Below, piece by piece: positions 1 through 5,870 of a stretch of DNA of 64,000 nt. The translations under genes and the position numbers were made by a program. The stretch's first letter is position 1. Each line of letters begins with the position of its first letter. The notes under the pieces were generated by a model. That model made no database searches. It was not told the origin of the DNA and saw nothing but the letters and a program-made list of their open reading frames with translations. This DNA comes from Paenibacillus wulumuqiensis (GTDB lineage: Bacteria > Bacillota > Bacilli > Paenibacillales > Paenibacillaceae), in contig NZ_KQ040795.1 of the NCBI RefSeq assembly GCF_000971965.1, forward strand, positions 62,001-126,000, given 5' to 3'.

Positions 1-82
1 GTACTGCTGTCCATATTATTTTTCATGCTGCCATGTTTTCCAAGGCTTTTCCAATCCCATGATTTGAAAAGGAGCTGTGCAT

Positions 83-565
83 ATGAAACTCAGAAAATGG
101 ATCGTCCCTGCTCTGTCCCTCTCCCTGCTGCTGCCTGCTGCCGGTGCTTTTGCCGCCGAGACGACCGCTGACCAGAATCCGGAGCTGCAGACCAAAGTTA
201 TTCAGTTTACGGTTGGCAGCGATATGTATATGGTTAACGGACTATCCGAACCGGTGGATACCGAGGCTACGGTGTATAACAATGTAGCCTATATTCCGCT
301 GCGCGATCTGGCCGACAGCATGGATGGCGCGACCGTATCCTACGATGCAGCCACAGGTACGACTTGGCTGGACACCGGGCTCGCCCGTTACGAATTCTGG
401 GATAACAGCAGCCGTTACAGAGTCGACAATATGGAGATGAGAGCGGATGCGCCGATCATTTCCCGGGATGGTCATGTGCTCGTTCCTGCATCATGGGTAG
501 CGGATACGCTCGACTGGACACTTGTTTATGAAAATGGACTGGTGACATTGTACAAACGCTACTAA
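83..565 (+). CDS. Secreted copper amine oxidase-like stalk domain protein
   Basis: The 160-residue product has a basic start, a hydrophobic core and a likely signal peptidase site after Ala24 (AFA-AE). The remainder carries the repeated pattern typical of copper amine oxidase N-terminal or stalk domains in Paenibacillus: NNVAYIPLRDLADSM near residue 70 and GHVLVPASWVADTL near the end. Such domains are non-catalytic, extracytoplasmic and often bind the cell wall or act as adaptors. I chose ATG 83, seven to eight bases after AAAAGGAG; the in-frame GTG at 77 is too close to that site. The gene stands alone, with a terminator hairpin immediately downstream. The precise role cannot be told. Confidence 0.8.
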   Translation: MKLRKWIVPALSLSLLLPAAGAFAAETTADQNPELQTKVIQFTVGSDMYMVNGLSEPVDTEATVYNNVAYIPLRDLADSMDGATVSYDAATGTTWLDTGLARYEFWDNSSRYRVDNMEMRADAPIISRDGHVLVPASWVADTLDWTLVYENGLVTLYKRY

Positions 566-583
566 TTGGTATTCTCCCGATAT

Positions 584-620
584 CCTGCTTGTTCTCTGAT
601 TATTCGGAGCAGGTCTGTTT
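584..620 (+). terminator. Intrinsic terminator after the stalk-domain gene
   Basis: CCTGCT and AGCAGG form a six-base stem about 20 bases after the stop codon, followed by TCTGTTTTT. The loop is long, so this is weaker than the hairpin at 651. Confidence 0.5.
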
Positions 621-650
621 TTGAACATCCTATTTCGCTCGGTAAAACAG

Positions 651-676
651 GCACTCTCTGCGGGGAGTGTCTTTTT
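651..676 (+). terminator. Second intrinsic terminator
   Basis: GCACTCTC and GGGAGTGT pair around a TGCG loop and run directly into CTTTTT. It backs up the weaker hairpin upstream. Confidence 0.7.
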
Positions 677-1533
677 AGTGGGAATAAAATAACTTTACAG
701 CTTTTACAACTTCCATAACTTTCATAGCTCTCATAGCTTTTACAGAATTATTATTTAATAATACAGGTTATACTGTAATTATTTGACTTTCACTTCAATC
801 TGTTATATGATAGAAGAGTTGTTTTTAACCCTCGGTTTTATCCTTCGCAAATTTTTCCGGGTGCTGCCGGAATCATCCCAAATTTCTTTTTTATCCCAAC
901 ACATTTGAAATTTGACGATCTGATTCACACTGGCGCGGTCATCGGAGCCGCAAGGACAGAAGAGAGGTAGGGCTTTTGTTGTTTTGGATTCAACGTATGC
1001 AGACACAGACCATTTTATAACAGGTTGCCTCTGTATACACAAAGCAAGCGAACCAAAACCGTCCCCGTCTACACATTTCACTTTCACCGCACACGGGGTT
1101 AACGGGTTAACGATAGCTGCAGTTAAGCAGCCATATGAACACCGGAGAGCAGATCTACGCAATCTGACTCTGTAACTAAAGCAGTACATTTTGCACCACA
1201 CGGCATCCCAACATGCCATCCGCAAAATCCGGCGACATCAATACACAAATTGTTGAGCATGAAGCAATTCACATATGGCTCGTAAGCTGCATAACGGCTT
1301 ATGGCATTCAGTAAAATCAAACATAAGACGCAATACCAAGATCCCCGGCGGAATCACTCACACAGTGTTTCTGCCGGGGATCGTCCAATTTATGGGGTTA
1401 TAATGCGTTGTCACCCCTCTCTTCTGTCCCCTCCTTTCATAATTGAGGCGGACAGTTTGCTTTCCGCGTCGTATCTGTTACATTCAAAATAGATCGTGCT
1501 TTGATACCATCATATACAGGGGTGAAATGCATC
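677..1533. other. Long intergenic region before vanR-like gene
   Basis: No reading frame here has a convincing ribosome binding site or a recognisable product. The stretch holds a perfect TTCCGG/CCGGAA hairpin at 855-872, a tandem GGTTAACG repeat near 1096, and the strong inverted repeat at 1340-1382. The vanR-like promoter must lie near its right end, but I cannot place -35 and -10 boxes with confidence. Confidence 0.5.
1340..1382. repeat. Strong inverted repeat upstream of vanR-like gene
   Basis: GATCCCCGGC and GCCGGGGATC are perfect ten-base arms. Inside them, GAA/TTC and CACT/AGTG can also pair, so almost the whole 43 bases can fold. No T-run follows on either strand, so it is not a standard terminator. 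It could be a leader hairpin, a repeated element or an operator. Confidence 0.6.
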
Positions 1534-2229
1534 ATGAAGCGAATTACGATTCTGATTGCCGATGATGAAGCAGAGATCGCCGATCTGGTCGCTTTGCATC
1601 TGCAAAAGGAAGGATATCGGACCGTCAAGGCACTGGATGGGCAGTCCGCACTGGATGCCGTTCAGACGCAGGCGATCGATCTGGCGGTACTCGATATCAT
1701 GATGCCTGGCATGGACGGCTATGAAGTCACCCGCAGAATCAGGGAACATCATCATATGCCGATCATTTTCCTGAGTGCCAAAACATCGGATATGGATAAA
1801 ATTACGGGCCTGATTACAGGGGCAGACGATTATATGACCAAGCCGTTCAATCCGATGGAGCTGGTGGCACGGGTCAATTCCCAGCTGCGGCGCTCTCTGC
1901 AGTTCAACCAGTCTGCGCCTGCGCAGCGTAGCATATTGGAAAAGGGCGGGTTGATCATTATGCCGGATCAGCACAGTGTGACACTCTACGGCAGACCGCT
2001 GGAGCTGACGCGCAAGGAATTCGATATTCTGTATCTTCTCGCCAGCCACAGCAAACAGGTATTCAGCGCAGAAAGCATTTTCGAACAGGTGTGGGGAGAG
2101 ACCTATTACGAGAGCGGCAATACGGTAATGGTCCATATTCGCACCCTCCGCAAAAAGCTCGGGGAAGATCTGGACAAGAACAAATTTATCAAGACGATCT
2201 GGGGCGTGGGGTACACGTTCAATGACTAA
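1534..2229 (+). CDS. vanR: VanR-like OmpR-family response regulator
   Basis: A 231-residue response regulator with an N-terminal receiver (acidic D10-D11, phosphoacceptor D54 in LAVLDIMMPGMDG, Lys in TKPF) and a C-terminal OmpR-type winged helix ending TIWGVGYTF. The receiver resembles VanR closely (EIADLV, DKITGLITGADDYMTKPF). ATG 1534 follows CAGGGGTGA with proper spacing; an in-frame TTG at 1501 has none. The gene overlaps the kinase gene by eight bases and is followed by vanY- and vanZ-like genes. It probably controls those genes in response to a cell-wall signal. The vanR symbol reflects family and context, not proven glycopeptide response. Confidence 0.87.
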   Translation: MKRITILIADDEAEIADLVALHLQKEGYRTVKALDGQSALDAVQTQAIDLAVLDIMMPGMDGYEVTRRIREHHHMPIIFLSAKTSDMDKITGLITGADDYMTKPFNPMELVARVNSQLRRSLQFNQSAPAQRSILEKGGLIIMPDQHSVTLYGRPLELTRKEFDILYLLASHSKQVFSAESIFEQVWGETYYESGNTVMVHIRTLRKKLGEDLDKNKFIKTIWGVGYTFND

Positions 2230-3310
2230 ACAAAGAAGTTTCCGCACGACCATGATCCTGCTGCTGGGCTTAAGCATGCTCGCTTCCGGCGCCATCACCT
2301 ATGGCGTCTACAAACTGCTGCAGGCCTATTATTCGGGCGTACGGGCGGAAGATCCTCTTGCCCAATACCGCCATTTTATGAGAAATATCGGGGATATTTA
2401 TTTTTTCCTGCTGCTGTTTATTCCGCTCGCCATTTTGTTTTTCTTCTGGTTTACCAAGCCGTATGCCGCCTACTTCAGGGATATCTCCGCAGGCATCAGC
2501 CATTTGGCAAATGGGGATTTTCAGCATCGGGTACAGATTTCTTCCCGGGACGAGCTGGGCATGATTGCCGAAGATGTGAATCTGGCGAGCGAGAAGCTGC
2601 AGCAGGCAATCGAACGGGGAGATTTTGCCGAAAACAGCAAAGATCAGCTTGTTGTCAATCTTGCACATGATCTGCGAACCCCGCTGACCTCGGTACTGGG
2701 CTATCTCGATCTGCTGATGAAGGACGATCAGCTGACCGAAGAGCAGGTACGGCACTTTACAACGATCGCCTTTACCAAATCCAGACGCCTGGAGAAATTG
2801 ATCGATAACTTGTTTGAGATTACCCGCATGAACTATGGCATGCTGACCGTACAGAAAACGCAGCTCAATCTGAGCGAACTGCTCAAACAGATGAACGAGG
2901 AAATGTATCCTGTCTTTGAGAAAAATCATCTGATCACCCGTGTGAAGCTGGATGCCGACCTGGTCGTCTCCGGTGATGGCGAGCTGCTGGCCCGCGTATT
3001 CGAGAATCTGTTAATGAACGCTTCGCGTCATGGCAAAGATGGAGTATATGTGGATATTCATGGATCACGGGAAGAGGATCAGATCGTTATTCAAGTGATC
3101 AATTACGGAGGACATATTCCTCCCGAGGATCTGCCTTACATTTTTGATATGTATTATACGGCTGATCGGGCACGTACTCCGCAGGAAGGCGGAACAGGAC
3201 TCGGACTATTTATCGCCCGCAATATTGTGGAGCAGCACGATGGCACCATTTCGGTCCAGAGCAATGTTGTACGTACCCTGTTCGAGGTGCGCCTGCCCGC
3301 ATTGTCATGA
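2222..3310 (+). CDS. vanS: VanS-like sensor histidine kinase
   Basis: A 362-residue membrane kinase with two transmembrane segments (about 11-31 and 59-79) around a short, roughly 28-residue external loop. A HAMP-like segment, a HisKA motif with His149 in LAHDLRTPLTSVLGYLD, and a HATPase domain (NLLMNASRHG N-box, GGTGLGLFIARNIV G-box) follow. The short sensor loop is typical of VanS-type and intramembrane-sensing kinases. It overlaps the regulator gene by eight bases, so the two are co-translated, and it should phosphorylate that regulator. Vancomycin itself need not be the signal because vanHAX is absent nearby. Confidence 0.87.
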   Translation: MTKQRSFRTTMILLLGLSMLASGAITYGVYKLLQAYYSGVRAEDPLAQYRHFMRNIGDIYFFLLLFIPLAILFFFWFTKPYAAYFRDISAGISHLANGDFQHRVQISSRDELGMIAEDVNLASEKLQQAIERGDFAENSKDQLVVNLAHDLRTPLTSVLGYLDLLMKDDQLTEEQVRHFTTIAFTKSRRLEKLIDNLFEITRMNYGMLTVQKTQLNLSELLKQMNEEMYPVFEKNHLITRVKLDADLVVSGDGELLARVFENLLMNASRHGKDGVYVDIHGSREEDQIVIQVINYGGHIPPEDLPYIFDMYYTADRARTPQEGGTGLGLFIARNIVEQHDGTISVQSNVVRTLFEVRLPALS

Positions 3311-3324
3311 GTTTCGATATGAAA

Positions 3325-3363
3325 TTTAAGAAAAACTTTAAAAATGCCCCACTTTTTCTTTAA
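3325..3363 (+). promoter_or_regulatory. Phased TTTAA motifs before vanY-like gene
   Basis: TTTAA occurs at 3325, 3337 and 3359, spacings of 12 and 22 bases, which puts all copies on nearly the same face of the helix. OmpR-family regulators bind such direct repeats, and a vanR-like regulator is encoded just upstream. This is an inferred operator. Confidence 0.35.
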
Positions 3364-3408
3364 TCCCTTTCCCCTATTCTGGATAGTATACAGAGGAGGG
3401 GAACACGG

Positions 3409-4278
3409 ATGAAGAAAAAGTGGTTTTTTGCGTTAGGCATCCTGTTGCTCTGTTGTATCATTGCCGCCGCAACAGCCGTATGGATTCAGCACAGGGAATG
3501 GTTATCCATTGATACGGAAAATACACAGCAGGACGGTTGGAACTATACCGTCCCTGTAACCAAAAATATAGAGAGTCTGGTACATCAGGGGAACTTATTG
3601 CTGATCAACAATCAGTATCCGATCCACCCGGAAGGCGTCAAGAACGATATTGCAGTTGTTGCCAAGCAGACTGATCCGGAGCAACACTACGGGTTACTGG
3701 ATCGGAAAATTATGCTGTCCCGGCAGGCGACAGAGCAGTTCCAGAAGATGACCGCAGCGGCTGCCAAAGAAGGCGTCCATTCCTTCCTTTTGAGCAGCGG
3801 CTACCGTAATTGGGACAAGCAGGACGAGCTGTACCGGGAAAAGGGAGCCGACTATGCACTTCCTGCCGGTCACAGCGAGCATAACTTCGGATTGTCTCTT
3901 GATATCGGCTCCACTCTAACAACGATGAACGAAGCGCCGGAAGGAAAATGGCTGGAGCAAAACGCGTGGAAATATGGCTTCATTTTGCGGTATCCGAAAG
4001 ACAAGGTTGATATTACAGGTATTCAATACGAACCATGGCATTTTCGGTATGTGGGACTCCCGCATAGCGCCATTATGTACAAACAGAATATGGTGCTCGA
4101 ACAATACCTTGATTTTCTAAAAGAACAGCAAGAAATTGCGGTCGAGCTGGATGGTCATGAGTATCATATCCGCTATTACCATGCCGCACCTAACACGACG
4201 ATTTATGCCCCGCTGCAGGGTTCTTACGAAATATCCGGAGATAATAGAGAAGGAATTATTGTGACCGCCAAAAAATAA
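3409..4278 (+). CDS. vanY: VanY-like D,D-carboxypeptidase (M15B)
   Basis: A 289-residue protein with an N-terminal signal anchor (about 5-25) and an M15B peptidase domain outside the membrane. The zinc and catalytic residues are visible: SEHNFGLSLD gives H158 and D165, and EPWHFRYVG gives E208 and H211. This family removes the terminal D-Ala from peptidoglycan precursors, lowering vancomycin binding sites or remodelling the wall. ATG 3409 sits eight bases after AGAGGAGGGG. About 100 bases of possible operator separate it from the kinase gene, and the vanZ-like gene follows closely. About 60 residues beyond the catalytic core form a small C-terminal extension. Confidence 0.88.
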   Translation: MKKKWFFALGILLLCCIIAAATAVWIQHREWLSIDTENTQQDGWNYTVPVTKNIESLVHQGNLLLINNQYPIHPEGVKNDIAVVAKQTDPEQHYGLLDRKIMLSRQATEQFQKMTAAAAKEGVHSFLLSSGYRNWDKQDELYREKGADYALPAGHSEHNFGLSLDIGSTLTTMNEAPEGKWLEQNAWKYGFILRYPKDKVDITGIQYEPWHFRYVGLPHSAIMYKQNMVLEQYLDFLKEQQEIAVELDGHEYHIRYYHAAPNTTIYAPLQGSYEISGDNREGIIVTAKK

Positions 4279-4306
4279 CGGCCATATGCCAGGAGAGGAG
4301 TCCTAC

Positions 4307-4876
4307 ATGAATCATCCTACACCGCGCAGCAGCCCTGCGAAGAGTACCTTCGGGATCGTTCCGCTTATCCTGCTCGTCATTTACCTGTATCTGCTGACCC
4401 GAATGATTTTGTTCAAGGGAAGCCCCATCGATCCCGGCATGGTCAAAATACAGCTGTTGGCATGGCTGCAGCAGCCCGATTTGATCTATACGCGAACGGT
4501 TAATCTGATACCTTTCCAGGAAATTTCAAGAGACTGGAGCAGACTATCCCTGCATCCATCGCACACCTCTATCCAGCTGATCGGTAATGTACTCGCCTTT
4601 ATTCCGCTGGGAATCTTCATTCCTGTACTGCTGAAGCGCCGGTTATTATCGGCTGTTCTGGTACTGCCGCTATCTTTTCTTCTCAGCCTTGCTTATGAGG
4701 TAACACAGCTGTTGACGGGCATGGGCATATTCGATGTGGATGATTTGATGCTCAATACGACGGGCGGGGTAATCGGGTACGCTGGTTTTGCGGTGATCGT
4801 CTTTTTCGTTCAATGGTTCATCGGTACCCAGTCGGCTCCGACAACCACCCAACACACTTCCAAAAGCGGAATTTGA
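4307..4876 (+). CDS. vanZ: VanZ-family membrane protein
   Basis: A 189-residue integral membrane protein with about four to five transmembrane segments. VanZ hallmarks are present: NLIPFQEI, GNVLAFIPLGIF, the acidic EVTQ segment, and GIFDVDDLMLNTTGGVIGY. Family members raise resistance to teicoplanin or related lipoglycopeptides by an unknown mechanism. ATG 4307 follows AGGAGAGGAG by six bases; an in-frame ATG at 4286 lies before that site and is rejected. It is the last gene of the vanR-S-Y-Z-like cluster. No hairpin with a plus-strand T-run follows, so read-through toward the minus-strand small RNA genes is possible. Confidence 0.85.
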   Translation: MNHPTPRSSPAKSTFGIVPLILLVIYLYLLTRMILFKGSPIDPGMVKIQLLAWLQQPDLIYTRTVNLIPFQEISRDWSRLSLHPSHTSIQLIGNVLAFIPLGIFIPVLLKRRLLSAVLVLPLSFLLSLAYEVTQLLTGMGIFDVDDLMLNTTGGVIGYAGFAVIVFFVQWFIGTQSAPTTTQHTSKSGI

Positions 4877-4885
4877 TCACAGAAC

Positions 4886-4951
4886 AAAAAAAGGGACTCC
4901 ATCATTCGCAGCTGATGGAGTCCAAGATATAGTAATTCAAAAGGGGTTATT
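4886..4951 (-). ncRNA. Predicted small RNA, copy B of a tandem pair
   Basis: Read on the minus strand, a TACAAT box (4958-4963) is followed by about 66 transcribed bases: a single-stranded start containing UAACCCCUUUUGAAU, eleven spacer bases, then an 11-bp stem (GGACUCCAUCA/UGAUGGAGUCC) with loop GCUGCGAA and seven U residues. It has no start codon with a usable ribosome binding site. The neighbouring copy shares the promoter spacing, the 5' segment and the loop, while the stem covaries. CCCCUUUU is complementary to a Shine-Dalgarno-like AAAAGGGG, which suggests an antisense regulator of translation. I do not recognise the family. Confidence 0.6.
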
Positions 4952-4957
4952 ACAGAC

Positions 4958-5014
4958 ATTGTAGCCTGCTCATCTTAAAATAACCTGAGAGAAACCTGAA
5001 AGAAACATTAATTT
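4958..5014 (-). promoter_or_regulatory. Promoter of small RNA copy B with tandem 11-bp repeats
   Basis: On the minus strand AAATTAATG is followed by TTTCTTTCAGG and TTTCTCTCAGG, two adjacent 11-mers differing at one base (plus-strand 4984-5005), then TTTTAAGAT and the -10 box TACAAT. There is no good -35 box. Adjacent 11-bp repeats ending about 20 bases before the -10 fit an OmpR-type activator. Confidence 0.55.
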
Positions 5015-5049
5015 TCGCTTTTTAGGTATCTTCTTTTATAATATTGGGC

Positions 5050-5117
5050 AAAAAAAGTGAACGCCACGGTCGCAGTCCATGGCGTTCAAGTCGTTTATAT
5101 ATATTCAAAAGGGGTAT
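5050..5117 (-). ncRNA. Predicted small RNA, copy A of a tandem pair
   Basis: After the minus-strand TATAGT box (5124-5129) come about 68 bases. They hold AUACCCCUUUUGAAU, a 15-base A/U-rich spacer, an 11-bp stem (GAACGCCAUGG/CCGUGGCGUUC, one G-U pair), loop ACUGCGA and seven U residues. Compared with copy B, four stem positions change on both sides and keep pairing, and one pair changes from U-A to U-G, while the loop core CUGCGA and the 5' segment stay fixed. That is covariation within a paralogous pair. A short frame (MHTPFEYI then stop) exists, but no ribosome binding site precedes it. The likely role is base pairing with mRNA start regions. Confidence 0.6.
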
Positions 5118-5123
5118 GCATTT

Positions 5124-5180
5124 ACTATAACCGGGTTATCTTAAAGGTTCATGAAGTGCACCTAAAAATCGCATTAATTT
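5124..5180 (-). promoter_or_regulatory. Promoter of small RNA copy A
   Basis: The -10 box TATAGT lies exactly 42 bases from an AAATTAATG block, the same distance as in copy B. In between, CTTTAAGAT matches the TTTTAAGAT of copy B. The 11-bp repeats are only weakly kept (TTTTTAGG), so the two copies may respond with different strength or to different regulators. Confidence 0.5.
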
Positions 5181-5223
5181 TGCCGTGCCCTATTGAAAAG
5201 GTCTTGATCCTGCTCCATTTTGC

Positions 5224-5532
5224 TCAGGAATCAGCCAGTTTCTGCCGAACCGACTCGATTTTGTACTGGGCGGATGTCGGGTGATCCCGCCGGTCGTCGA
5301 TCTTGACGGAAGTGGATACACGTCCTGCTCCCTCGTCAAACGGACACTCATGCAGCGCCAGAATCGCCTGCATCACATCCTTGATGTCTCCCTCGATAAT
5401 CGTGCTCATCGGTGTTAATTGAAAAGTAATTCCCTGCTGGCTGTTCAGCACGCGCTGCATCTGCGCTACATACGCACTCAGACTTGTACTGCCTGTTCCG
5501 ATCGGAATAACCGTTACTTCTGCAATTGCCAT
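5224..5532 (-). CDS. MTH1187-family thiamine-binding protein (YqgV-like)
   Basis: A 102-residue ferredoxin-like protein of the MTH1187/UPF0045 family. It shows the N-terminal AIAEVTVIPIGTGSTSLSAYV strand and the TPMSTIIEGDIKDVM core characteristic of these small cytoplasmic proteins, which bind thiamine or a related hydroxymethyl-pyrimidine compound. The minus-strand ATG at 5532 follows GAGGAGGAGA at good spacing. The length is normal for the family. Transcription runs toward the small RNA pair; the hairpin of copy A would also terminate read-through. It has no obvious partner gene and its physiological ligand is uncertain. Confidence 0.8.
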   Translation of the reverse strand: MAIAEVTVIPIGTGSTSLSAYVAQMQRVLNSQQGITFQLTPMSTIIEGDIKDVMQAILALHECPFDEGAGRVSTSVKIDDRRDHPTSAQYKIESVRQKLADS

Positions 5533-5751
5533 ATAATCTCCTCCTCAGGTGAAATACGTTTATTCTCTTATATTAAACCTGTTATGTCCCCTTTCCAACC
5601 GCGCCTGCTGCCGAAGAGGTATTCACCTGTCTTGGCCCCAGATGAACAGGCTGCCTACCCGCGCTTCGCTGTCACATCTGCAGACTTCACATATTTGCCT
5701 TTTTCCTGTCATGCAATCTCCATTTTCAGCAATGCTTTTTTCGCTGCATTT

Positions 5752-5797
5752 GTCAATATATTGGGTCATATCATCATATATGCATCTATATATAGAA
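5752..5797 (+). promoter_or_regulatory. Two probable NrdR boxes upstream of nrdD
   Basis: Perfect 10-bp palindromes CAATATATTG (5754-5763) and CTATATATAG (5786-5795) lie 32 bases apart, three helical turns. NrdR, the ATP/dATP-sensing repressor, binds paired A/T-rich palindromes with this spacing before ribonucleotide reductase genes. The pair ends about 75 bases before the nrdD start. The rest of the 5533-5870 gap shows nothing else. Confidence 0.6.
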
Positions 5798-5870
5798 TAA
5801 GGTGAACTTCTGCTGCCCTCAGAGCCAGCAGACCGGATTGCACACTTATATCGGGAAAGGATGATGATTT

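Noticed and set aside
803-1225. 140-residue minus-strand frame in the first large gap
   Set aside because: No ribosome binding site, odd composition, overlaps other random frames and shows no domain.
5092-5118. Short peptide frame MHTPFEYI on the minus strand within small RNA copy A
   Set aside because: No ribosome binding site, and copy B does not keep the stop or the length; the conserved part is better explained as RNA sequence.
5057-5284. 75-residue plus-strand frame across the small RNA region
   Set aside because: It starts without a ribosome binding site and runs through the minus-strand terminator and into the opposite gene.
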